Part shown: piece after piece, positions 17,599 to 24,892 of the stretch | Layout: each line of letters opens with the position of its first letter | How positions within the stretch are numbered: position 1 is the first letter of the stretch | Assembly: GCA_022361275.1 (NCBI GenBank) | Contig: JAKSBE010000374.1 | Span: 1 to 43,697 of the forward strand | Source: Kiloniellales bacterium | GTDB lineage: Bacteria > Pseudomonadota > Alphaproteobacteria > Kiloniellales > JAKSBE01 | Direction of reading: 5' to 3' | DNA: 43,697 bases | Translations under genes and position numbers: made by a program | Notes under the pieces: model-generated | What the model saw: the letters and a program-made list of their open reading frames with translations, nothing else | Database searches by the model: none | Told to the model about the DNA's origin: nothing

Positions 17599-17619
17599 CC
17601 TGCGACAGACCTGCGACAG
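17598..17619. repeat. 11-bp tandem duplication after the glnE stop
   Basis: ACCTGCGACAG occurs twice in direct succession (17598-17608 and 17609-17619). The first base belongs to the glnE TGA stop. The bcp ribosome-binding region (GAGGAGAAAGACAAGGAG) follows at once. Confidence 0.75.
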
Positions 17620-17636
17620 AGGAGAAAGACAAGGAG

Positions 17637-18101
17637 ATGACCGTTTCGACCGGAGACGCCGCCCCGACCTTTTCCGCCCCCACGGACGGCGACGGCAAGC
17701 TTGACCTGTCCGAGATGAAGGGGCGCAAGGTGGTGCTGTACTTCTATCCGAAGGACGACACCTCGGGCTGCACCAAGGAGGCCTGCGGCTTCCGCGACGC
17801 CATGCCGGATTTCTCGAAGATCGACGCCGAGATCCTCGGCGTGTCCAAGGACAGCGTGAAGAGCCACGACAAGTTCAAGGCCAAGCACGATCTGCCCTTC
17901 TCGCTCGTCAGCGACGAGGACGGCAGCATCTGCGAGAGCTACGGCGTCTGGGTCGAGAAGTCCATGTACGGCCGCAAGTACATGGGGATCGAACGCTCGA
18001 CCTTTCTGATCGACGAGAACGGCGTGATCCAAGGCGCCTGGCGCAAGGTCAAGGTGCCCGGTCACGTCGAGGAAGTGCTGAAGGCCGCCCAGGGCCTGTA
18101 G
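17637..18101 (+). CDS. bcp: Thioredoxin-dependent thiol peroxidase (Bcp/PrxQ)
   Basis: A 154-aa atypical 2-Cys peroxiredoxin that reduces hydrogen and organic peroxides with thioredoxin. The peroxidatic C45 and resolving C50 are in the DDTSGCTKEAC motif, and the rest of the thioredoxin fold is intact (VVLYFYPKD, GIERSTFLID). It is cytosolic, with no signal peptide. The ATG at 17637 lies right after a purine-rich GGAG leader. It is likely cotranscribed with glnE upstream (38 bp) and the DUF455 gene downstream (4 bp). Confidence 0.94.
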   Translation: MTVSTGDAAPTFSAPTDGDGKLDLSEMKGRKVVLYFYPKDDTSGCTKEACGFRDAMPDFSKIDAEILGVSKDSVKSHDKFKAKHDLPFSLVSDEDGSICESYGVWVEKSMYGRKYMGIERSTFLIDENGVIQGAWRKVKVPGHVEEVLKAAQGL

Positions 18102-18105
18102 CGCG

Positions 18106-18930
18106 GTGGCGGCGCCAGGCGGCCTGGCCGAGGCGGCGGTGGCGGTCCTGGCCGCCGCCGAGCCGCCCGACAAGCTTCGCCTGACCGAGGCGGCCGCGGC
18201 CGCCTGGCAGGACGGCCGGATCACGAAGGTCGGACGGGCGGACCCGCCGGCGCGGCCCGCGCGCCCCGCCCGGCCCCTGCTGGTGCCGCCGCGCGAGGTC
18301 CCGCGGCGGCGCATCGGCCGCGATCCGGCCGGCCGGATCGCCCTGCTGCACGCCCTGGCCCACATCGAGCTCAACGCCATCGACCTGGCCTGGGATCTGA
18401 TCGCGCGCTTCGGGTCCGGCGAAGGCGGGTCGGAGCTGCCCCGCGCCTTCTTCGACGACTGGTGCCGGGTCGCCGCCGACGAGGCCCGCCACTTCGGCCT
18501 GCTGAGCGCCCGGCTCGGCGAACTGGGTGCGGCCTATGGCGACCTGCCGGCGCACGACGGGCTCTGGGAGGCGGCCCGGGCGACCTCCGGCGATCTCCTG
18601 GCCCGGCTGGCCGTGGTACCCCTGGTCCTCGAGGCCCGGGGTCTCGACGTCACGCCCGGCATGATCGACAAGCTGCGCCGGGCCGGCGACCCGGCCAGCG
18701 CCGCGATCCTCGAGGTGATATATCGCGAGGAAATCACCCATGTCGCCGCCGGCGAGCGCTGGTTCGCCTTCCTCTGCCGGGGCCAGGGGGCCTCGCCCGG
18801 GCCGACCTGGGAGATCCTGGTCAGGCGCCATTTCAAGGGACTCCTCAAGCCGCCCTTCAACGACGAGGCCAGGCGCGCCGCCGGGATGTCACCCGACGTT
18901 TACGGATACTTTACCGGCTTCGGGTCTTGA
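18106..18930 (+). CDS. DUF455 ferritin-like protein
   Basis: A 274-aa protein with a ferritin-like helical bundle. Candidate di-metal ligands are spread over four helices: AHIELNAIDLAWD, AADEARHFGLL, VLEARGLDVTPGM and YREEITHVAAGERWF. The family is related to MiaE-type hydroxylases and is often described only as DUF455; its substrate is not settled. The GTG at 18106 is 4 bp after the bcp stop, so translation is probably coupled. The first 60 residues are Ala/Pro/Arg-rich and poorly conserved-looking. A peroxide-removing neighbour may fit an iron or oxygen-dependent role, but this is inference. Confidence 0.85.
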   Translation: MAAPGGLAEAAVAVLAAAEPPDKLRLTEAAAAAWQDGRITKVGRADPPARPARPARPLLVPPREVPRRRIGRDPAGRIALLHALAHIELNAIDLAWDLIARFGSGEGGSELPRAFFDDWCRVAADEARHFGLLSARLGELGAAYGDLPAHDGLWEAARATSGDLLARLAVVPLVLEARGLDVTPGMIDKLRRAGDPASAAILEVIYREEITHVAAGERWFAFLCRGQGASPGPTWEILVRRHFKGLLKPPFNDEARRAAGMSPDVYGYFTGFGS

Positions 18931-19006
18931 TGGCAGACCAGATCAGACTGCGCGCGACGGCGATCGATCGAGCGCAGGGGATCTGAGCCACACGGAACCG
19001 CAGGGC

Positions 19007-19297
19007 ATGGACCAAGATCTGGCACCCGACCAGCACCCCTCGCGCCCGCCGGAACTCTTCTGGGATATCCGGAAGGTCCTGGTGGCCACGGTTCTTTTCG
19101 GCTTCTTCGGCTTCTTTGCCGGCTGGATCGCGTTCTACGCCATGACCCTCGGCTTCAGCGTCGCGAAGAACAAGGCGGAGCTGTGGCTCTACCTCATACC
19201 CTGCGGCCTGACGGCCTTCGCCTTCTTCAGCGCCCTCTTCTTCGCCCACCGGGAGCGACGGCGCCTGCTCGACTACTACTGCCGGGAAGAGGATTAG
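19007..19297 (+). CDS. Small membrane protein of unknown function
   Basis: A 96-aa protein that I do not recognise. A short charged N-terminus (about 28 residues) precedes two membrane helices, roughly VLVATVLFGFFGFFAGWIAF and LWLYLIPCGLTAFAFFSALF, and a basic cytosolic end, HRERRRLLDYYCREED. The ATG at 19007 has no strong ribosome-binding site; the same frame is open further upstream but reads through the DUF455 gene. Its stop codon (TAG, 19295-19297) is the left terminal TAG of repeat copy B. It follows the DUF455 gene by 76 bp. Position and composition make it a believable gene, but there is no functional clue. Confidence 0.65.
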   Translation: MDQDLAPDQHPSRPPELFWDIRKVLVATVLFGFFGFFAGWIAFYAMTLGFSVAKNKAELWLYLIPCGLTAFAFFSALFFAHRERRRLLDYYCREED

Positions 19298-19379
19298 AGC
19301 GTTACATACTGTGCTCAATTGGAAGCAATTGAGCACAGTTTGATCTATTTCATGTTCAAATGAACGCGGGCTGCTCTAG
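19295..19379. repeat. TAGAGC-ended palindromic element, copy B
   Basis: It starts TAGAGCGTTACAT and ends GGGCTGCTCTAG. Inside is a perfect 14-bp inverted repeat, ACTGTGCTCAATTG / CAATTGAGCACAGT (19308-19321 and 19326-19339), with loop GAAG. The TTTGATCTATTTCAT and GAACGCGGGCTGCTCTAG segments match copy A, which carries about 20 extra bases between them. It sits between convergent genes and gives each its stop codon: TAG at 19295-19297 for the plus-strand gene and TAG (minus) at 19376-19378 for prfB. It is well placed as a bidirectional terminator. Confidence 0.8.
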
Positions 19380-20507
19380 TCGTCCGGCGCTTCCGACGCC
19401 GAGAGGCCGCCTTCGATCCGTGTCGCCAGGGCGGCTTCCAGGAACGCGTCGATCTCGCCGTCGAGCACCCCTTGCGCGTTGCCCTTCTCCACCCCGGTGC
19501 GCAGGTCCTTGACCATCTGGTAGGGCTGGAGGACGTAGGAGCGGATCTGATGGCCCCAGCCGATGTCGGTCTTGGCGTCGGCCTCGGCCTGGGCCGCGGC
19601 CTCGCGCTTCTGCAGCTCGTGCTCGTAGAGCCGCGCCTTCAGCATGGCATAGGCCTGGGCGCGATTGCGGTGCTGCGAGCGGTCGTTCTGGCACTGCACG
19701 ACGATGTTGGTCGGCAGGTGGGTGATGCGGATCGCGGAGTCGGTCTTGTTGACGTGCTGCCCGCCGGCACCGGACGCGCGGTAGGTGTCGACGCGCAGAT
19801 CCTTTTCTTCGATCTCGATCTCGATGTTGTCGTCCACGACAGGATAGACCCAGACGCTGGCGAAGCTGGTGTGGCGGCGGGCCTGGGCGTCGAAGGGCGA
19901 GATCCGGACCAGCCGGTGGACGCCCGATTCGGTCTTGAGCCAGCCGTAGGCGTTGTCGCCTTCGACTTGCAGGGTGGTCGACTTGATCCCGGCCTCTTCG
20001 CCCGGGCTTTCCTCCAGCAGCGAGGTCTTGTAGCCGCGGGCCTCGGCCCAGCGCAGGTACATCCGGGCCATCATCTGGGCCCAGTCCTGGGCCTCGGTGC
20101 CGCCGGCGCCGGCGTGGATCTCCAGGTAGCAGTCGTTGGCGTCGGCCTCGCCGGAGAGCAGGCTTTCGAGCTGCCGCTTCTCGCAGACCGCCTTGAGCGC
20201 CTCGAGCTGCTGCTCGGCTTCCCGGACGCTGGCCTCGTCGCCTTCGACCTCACCCAGCTCGATCAGGGTCAGGGCATCCTCGAGGCCGCTCTCCAGCTCG
20301 CGGAACCCGCCGATGGCCCGGTCCAGCCGCTGGCGTTCGCGCATGACCTTCTGAGCCGCTTCGGGATCCTCCCAGAGGCCGGGGTCCTCAGCTTTCTGGT
20401 TCAGCGCTTCCAGCCTGGCTGTGGTGGCCTCGAGGTCAAAGATGCCTCCTCAGCAGAGCCAACGACTCGCGGATGTCGTTGACCACCGCCTCGATCTCGG
20501 CGCGCAT
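19376..20507 (-). CDS. prfB: Peptide chain release factor 2, with programmed +1 frameshift
   Basis: RF2 ends translation at UGA and UAA. The ATG at 20507 opens a 23-codon frame (MRAEIEAVV..., to RRHL) that stops at an in-frame TGA. A +1 shift at CTT-TGA-C continues for 353 residues to give about 376 aa. The main part has the SPF anticodon-like motif ([15 protein letters not shown]) and the GGQ catalytic motif ([19 protein letters not shown]). A tool that ignores the shift would start at an internal ATG at 20344 and miss the N-terminus. The start has a GGGAG leader. The stop TAG lies in repeat copy B. It is downstream of PBP1a on the same strand but separated by repeat copy C. Confidence 0.95.
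20436..20450 (-). promoter_or_regulatory. prfB programmed frameshift site
   Basis: On the minus strand: an internal Shine-Dalgarno-like AGGAGG (plus 20445-20450), three bases CAT, then the slippery CTT-TGA-C with the in-frame TGA at 20436-20438. Spacing and bases match the classical RF2 autoregulatory site, where scarce RF2 lets the ribosome slip +1 and make more RF2. Confidence 0.95.
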
Positions 20508-20557
20508 AAGGGGACTCCCGATCTGCTTCGCGTCTTGGAACGATGCGCTCTCTACTG

Positions 20558-20630
20558 CCTAGAGCCGGATTCGGATTTGAAGTCGAACCGACTTCAAATC
20601 CGAATCCGGCTCTACCTCATCGTGCTCTAG
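20558..20630. repeat. TAGAGC-ended palindrome, copy C (26-bp perfect arms)
   Basis: Left arm 20560-20585 and right arm 20589-20614 are exact 26-bp reverse complements, beginning TAGAGCCGGATTCGG, around the spacer AAC. An outer GTGCTCTAG ends the element at 20630, 7 bp from the PBP1a stop. It lies between PBP1a and prfB on the minus strand and could terminate the former or shield an mRNA 3' end. Confidence 0.8.
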
Positions 20631-20637
20631 GAGCGAC

Positions 20638-23082
20638 TTAATACAGACCGGAATCCCCGGTCAAGGCCGGGCCGCCTTCCGTGGAGCTGCTGCCGGTCCA
20701 GGGATTGTAGCCGCCGTCGATCACGACCTGGGCGCCGGTCGGCTCGCTGCCGGGCTTGAAGGCCTCGAGCACCACCTTCCGGTCGCCCGGCTTGGCCAGG
20801 CGGCCGGTGTCCTGGTTGACCCGGACCAGGCGGATCCCGGCCGGGATCCGGAAGGGAATCGCCGGCTGGTCCTTCAGGGCATCGGCCATGAAGTCGCGGA
20901 AGATCGGCGCGGCGACGCTGGAGCCGGTCTCCTTCGGGCCCAGGGTCTGCGGCTCGTCGAAGCCGACGAAGACCCCGACCGCCAGATCGGGCGCGAAGCC
21001 CACAAACCAGGTATCGATGCTGTTGTTGGTCGTCCCCGTCTTACCGGCCAGCGGCTTGCCGACCGCCTTGATCCGGACGCCGGTCCCGCGCTCGACCACG
21101 CCCTGCAGCATGGAGACGATCTGATAGGCGCTGGCCGGATCGGCAACCCGCTCCCGCTCGTCGGGCAGCTCGGGGACCGGCTGTTCCAGCCAGAGATCGG
21201 CCCGGCAGGCCAGGCATTGGCGACCGTCGTGGCGGAACACCGAGCGGCCCTGGCCGTCCTGCACCCGGTCGATCAAGGTCGGCTTGATCCGATGCCCGCC
21301 GTTGACCAGCATGGCATAGGCCGTGGTCAGGCGCAGCAGGGTCGTCTCGCCGGCGCCCAGCGACATCGAGAGCACCCGCGGCAGGTAGTCGACGACCTCC
21401 ATGCGCTCGGCCGTCTCGGCGACCATTTCCATGCCGATCGTCTGAGCCAGGCGGATGGTCATCAGGTTGCGGGACTTCTCGATGCCGACCCGCATCGGCG
21501 TCGGCCCGTAGAAGGTCTTGGTGTAGTTGCCCGGCTTCCACTTGCCGCGGCCACCGCCCTGATCGGCGACGAAGGGGGCGTCCAGGACGATGGTCGAAGG
21601 GGTCATGCCCTGCTCCAGCGCCGCGAGATAGACCAGGGGCTTGAAGGCCGAGCCCGGCTGGCGGACGGCCTGGGTCGCGCGGTTGAAGACGCTGGCCCTG
21701 AAGGAGAAGCCGCCGGCCATGGCCAGGACCCGGCCGGTGTGCGGATCGATCGCGACGAGGCCGCCGTTGACCTCGGGGATCTGCCGCAGGCCGTAGCTCC
21801 CGGCCGGGTAGTCCTCGCCCTTGGGACCCTTCGCCACCGGCTCGACCATGACCACGTCGCCGGCCTGAAGGACCTCGCCCGGCGACTTCGGCGCCGGCCC
21901 GACCTTCTGCCCCTCCAGGGACGGCCGCGCCCAGGTCAGCTCGGTCATCGGCAGAACGCCCTGGCTGCCGTCGGCGAGCCCGATCTCGGCACCCTTGGCG
22001 TTGAGGCCCAGCACCACCGCCAGCTTCCAAGGCGCGAGGGCACCCTTGGGCGGCTTCACTTCAGCCAGCTGGGCAGTCCAGTCCGCCGCCTCGGGCTTGA
22101 GCTTGGCCAGCGGTCCACGCCAGCCGTGGCGGCGGTCGTAGGCGATCAAACCCTGGCGCAGCGCCGTGTCGGCGGCCTCCTGCAGCCTCGGGTCCAGGGT
22201 GGTGCGGACCGAAAGGCCGCCCTGATAGAGCTTCTCCTCGCCGTAGAGCCGGACCAGCTCGCGCCGGACCTCCTCGGCGAAGTAGTCGGCTTCGGCGACC
22301 TCGGTCGGATCCCGCTCGACGACCCGCAGCGGCTCGGCCGTCGCGATCTGGGCCTCCTCGGGGGTGACGTAACCCTCCTTGACCAGCCGCCCGATCACCC
22401 AGTTGCGCCGGATCACGGCCGCGTCGTGCTTGCGGATCGGATGGTAGTTGTTCGGGCCCTTGGGCAGCGCCGCGAGGTAGGCGGCCTCGGCGATGGTCAG
22501 GCTGTCGAGCGATTTGTTGAAGTAGTTGAGGGACGCGGCGGCGACGCCGTAGGAGCGGAAGCCGAGGAAGATCTCGTTGAGGTAGAGCTCCAGGATCCGG
22601 TGCTTGGAGAAGGCCTGCTCGATACGGAAGGCCAGGATCGCTTCCTTGATCTTGCGCTCGACCGAGACCTCGTTGGTCAGCAGGAAGTTCTTCGCGACCT
22701 GCTGGGTGATGGTCGAAGCGCCGACCGGCCGCCGGCCGCGGCCGATGTTGACGATGTTGGTGACGATGGCCCGGATCACCGAGCGGAAATCGACGCCGGG
22801 ATGGTTGTAGAAGTTCTTGTCCTCGGCCGCGAGGAAGGCGTTGATCACCCGCTGCGGGATCGCCTGGATCGGCACGTAGACCCGCTTCTCCAGGGAGAAC
22901 TCGGCCAGCAGCCGGCCGTCGCCGGCGTGGACGCGGGTCACGGTCGGCGGATCGTACTTGGCCAGTTGCCGGTAGTCGGGCAGATCCCGGGCATAGTGAT
23001 AGTAGCCGTAGAGCAGCCCGACGCCCGCGACCAGGACGATCACGCACAGCACCGAGAAGAGGGCTCCCAGGATCTTCAGCAT
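20638..23082 (-). CDS. mrcA: Class A penicillin-binding protein 1a
   Basis: An 814-aa bifunctional peptidoglycan synthase. An N-terminal membrane helix (residues 5-27) is followed by the GT51 glycosyltransferase domain, with the catalytic Glu in AEDKNFYNHPG (E87) and the downstream GASTITQQVAKN motif. The transpeptidase domain has SAFK (about residue 475), SRN (in EKSRNLMT) and KTGTTN (about residue 680). It inserts and crosslinks glycan strands at the periplasmic face. It lies 122 bp downstream of the amidase gene on the same strand and probably follows it in transcription. Length and motif order are typical, with an OB-like insert between the two domains. Confidence 0.95.
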   Translation of the reverse strand: MLKILGALFSVLCVIVLVAGVGLLYGYYHYARDLPDYRQLAKYDPPTVTRVHAGDGRLLAEFSLEKRVYVPIQAIPQRVINAFLAAEDKNFYNHPGVDFRSVIRAIVTNIVNIGRGRRPVGASTITQQVAKNFLLTNEVSVERKIKEAILAFRIEQAFSKHRILELYLNEIFLGFRSYGVAAASLNYFNKSLDSLTIAEAAYLAALPKGPNNYHPIRKHDAAVIRRNWVIGRLVKEGYVTPEEAQIATAEPLRVVERDPTEVAEADYFAEEVRRELVRLYGEEKLYQGGLSVRTTLDPRLQEAADTALRQGLIAYDRRHGWRGPLAKLKPEAADWTAQLAEVKPPKGALAPWKLAVVLGLNAKGAEIGLADGSQGVLPMTELTWARPSLEGQKVGPAPKSPGEVLQAGDVVMVEPVAKGPKGEDYPAGSYGLRQIPEVNGGLVAIDPHTGRVLAMAGGFSFRASVFNRATQAVRQPGSAFKPLVYLAALEQGMTPSTIVLDAPFVADQGGGRGKWKPGNYTKTFYGPTPMRVGIEKSRNLMTIRLAQTIGMEMVAETAERMEVVDYLPRVLSMSLGAGETTLLRLTTAYAMLVNGGHRIKPTLIDRVQDGQGRSVFRHDGRQCLACRADLWLEQPVPELPDERERVADPASAYQIVSMLQGVVERGTGVRIKAVGKPLAGKTGTTNNSIDTWFVGFAPDLAVGVFVGFDEPQTLGPKETGSSVAAPIFRDFMADALKDQPAIPFRIPAGIRLVRVNQDTGRLAKPGDRKVVLEAFKPGSEPTGAQVVIDGGYNPWTGSSSTEGGPALTGDSGLY

Positions 23083-23204
23083 GTCAGGTTCCCGACCGGT
23101 TCAGGTTCCGGAATATACACCAAGCCGTTGTCGCCGTTGCATTCATAATGGCAAACCAAAAGCTCGCCCGGTCCCATTTCAGCTAGCCAGCAAATGTGGC
23201 GTGG

Positions 23205-24401
23205 TTATGACCGCCTGAGCGTGGCCTGCCAGGAGAAGTAGCGATCGACGGCCGCCCGGACCGCCTCCGCCAGGCGCTTGCGCTGCCTGGGCGCCGAAAG
23301 CAGCCGGTCGTCGGCGCGGTTCGACAGGAAGCCCAGCTCGATCAGGACCGACGGCACGTCGTGGGCCTTGAGCACCACGAAGCCGGCGAAGCGGTGGGTA
23401 TTGGCCAGAACCTTCACGCGCTTGGACAGCTCCTCGACCATCATCGTGGCGAACTTGGCCGAAAGGTTCATTGTCTCGCGCTGGGTCAGATCGAGGAGGA
23501 TGCTGGAGACGTCGTCGGTCTGGCCCTCCAGGTCGACGCCGGCGATCAGGTCGGCTTTGTTCTCGCGCTCCGCCAGTTCGCTGGCGACCGCGTCCGACGC
23601 GTTCTCCGACAGGGTGTAGACCGATGCGCCGCGGACCTTTCGGGACCTGTTGGAATCGGCGTGCAGGGAGATGAAAAGGTCGGCGCCGGCCTGGCGTGCG
23701 ACCTCGCGCCGCTGGGCCAGGGTGAGGAAGACGTCCTTGTCGCGGGTCAGGATGACCCGATAGCGGCCCTTGGCCTCGAGCTGGCGCCTGAGCTCCTGCG
23801 CGACCCGCAGCACGATGTCCTTCTCGCGCACGCCGGAGACCCCGATCGCGCCGGGATCGACGCCGCCGTGGCCGGGATCGATCACCAGGGTGATCCGGTC
23901 GTCGGTCTTGCCCTCGATCTGCGGCTGGCTGGGCTGCAGCGCCGGCAGCGCCTTGGCCGACTGGATCGCCCGGCCCGGATCGGCCAGGAAGGCCTGACGG
24001 CTGACCGGCGCCAGATCGACCACCAGGCGATGAGGCCGGCCATCGGTCGGGCCGATGGTGAAGACCGACTTGATCCTGACCGGGCCCTCGACGTCCAGCA
24101 CCACGCGGCTGGTGCCCGGGGCAAAGAGGCCGAAGCGCAGCGCCTTGACCATGCCGCCGCCCTTGCGCCAGGCTTCGGCCGGCAGCTGCCAGTCCAGCTC
24201 CGGCAGGTCGAGGACCACGCGGAAGGGATCGGGCAGCGCGAAGACGCGATAGGCCGGCTCCTCCGTCAGGTCCATGACGAAGCGAGTCTTGTCAGGGTGA
24301 GCGCCGATCCGCACCCCGGTGACTTTCGGCTGGGCCGAGGCGCCACTGGCACCGATCACGACCCCGGCCAGGAAGATCAGAATTGTCGCGAGCGTCCGCA
24401 C
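23205..24401 (-). CDS. amiC: Periplasmic N-acetylmuramoyl-L-alanine amidase (AMIN plus Amidase_3)
   Basis: A 398-aa zinc amidase that cuts the bond between muramic acid and the stem peptide, as in daughter-cell separation. A signal peptide (residues 1-23, ending ASAQ) leads to an AMIN domain (about 27-130), which targets septal peptidoglycan. The Amidase_3 domain has zinc ligands H178 (DPGHGG), E193 (REKD) and H248 (SLHADS), and a catalytic Glu in LIELGFLSN. The insert DLEGQTDDVSSILLDLTQRE is the regulatory helix region seen in AmiB/AmiC that normally needs an EnvC/NlpD-type activator. The start is GTG 24401. It is divergent from rne and upstream of PBP1a. The gene symbol is by homology class rather than strict orthology. 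Confidence 0.9.
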   Translation of the reverse strand: MRTLATILIFLAGVVIGASGASAQPKVTGVRIGAHPDKTRFVMDLTEEPAYRVFALPDPFRVVLDLPELDWQLPAEAWRKGGGMVKALRFGLFAPGTSRVVLDVEGPVRIKSVFTIGPTDGRPHRLVVDLAPVSRQAFLADPGRAIQSAKALPALQPSQPQIEGKTDDRITLVIDPGHGGVDPGAIGVSGVREKDIVLRVAQELRRQLEAKGRYRVILTRDKDVFLTLAQRREVARQAGADLFISLHADSNRSRKVRGASVYTLSENASDAVASELAERENKADLIAGVDLEGQTDDVSSILLDLTQRETMNLSAKFATMMVEELSKRVKVLANTHRFAGFVVLKAHDVPSVLIELGFLSNRADDRLLSAPRQRKRLAEAVRAAVDRYFSWQATLRRS

Positions 24402-24440
24402 GACCTGCCAGATGTAGCGCCGACTCCTTACAGGCTAGGC

Positions 24441-24469
24441 TAGATATACTCGATAAGGATCGATGGCAA
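24441..24469 (-). promoter_or_regulatory. Candidate amidase promoter
   Basis: On the minus strand TTGCCA (plus 24464-24469), 17 bp, TATCTA (plus 24441-24446), about 40 bp before the GTG start. A short TCGAT-AAGG-ATCGA inverted repeat lies in the spacer. The call is consensus-based only. Confidence 0.35.
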
Positions 24470-24484
24470 CAGGCGAATCCGCGG

Positions 24485-24513
24485 TTGCAATACCGCTAGG
24501 GCGGCATTAATTC
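24485..24513 (+). promoter_or_regulatory. Candidate rne promoter
   Basis: TTGCAA (24485-24490), 17 bp, TAATTC (24508-24513). This would give an rne mRNA with a leader of roughly 370 bases, in line with the long regulated 5' leaders of rne in other bacteria. Confidence 0.35.
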
Positions 24514-24892
24514 ATTGAGTGATAGGACGATATCGTCATATTGTGAGCGCGCGTCCGAGTGGCGCCGTCCTGGCATGACGAGCCCGCCCAGCGACCAGCG
24601 CGCTTCAGCGCTCCAGACCTTCCCGAAGGTCCTTCTTGCTTGCGGTCCGGGCGATTTTGGCGCACAAGCCAGAGCCGCGGGGTCCTAAGGTCCCCGCAAC
24701 CAGTCAAGCGGCCCTGCCGCCTTCCATGGGCGCAGGATCGAAAAAGTGGGAACGGGCCATTGGCCATGAGCTGCGACTCTTCGCGAAGACTCCTCACGGT
24801 TCGCCCGGCTCCTCGCCTCACATTCACCTCGAGATCAGCGCCGCTGCCCGCCAGCGCGGGCATTGCCGGGCGCTTCCCGGAGATTCACCTTT
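24514..24892 (+). other. Long rne leader region
   Basis: No believable gene is present in this interval. It holds a perfect 12-bp palindrome GACGATATCGTC (24526-24537), a GACCTTC-CC-GAAGGTC hairpin (24616-24631), a GCGGGG/CCCCGC hairpin with an internal T-T mismatch (24677-24697) and CTTCGCGAAG (24779-24788). A GGAG ribosome-binding site is at 24879-24882. In E. coli, hairpins in the rne leader bind RNase E and control its own mRNA; whether these do the same is inference. Confidence 0.45.

Noticed and set aside
19376-20344. prfB as a 322-aa gene starting at 20344
   Set aside because: It would lack the RF2 N-terminal domain; the upstream 23-codon frame with the CTT-TGA-C shift completes it.
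24526-24537. GACGATATCGTC as an rne operator
   Set aside because: A 12-bp palindrome alone, without extension or a second copy, is too weak; kept only as part of the leader description.
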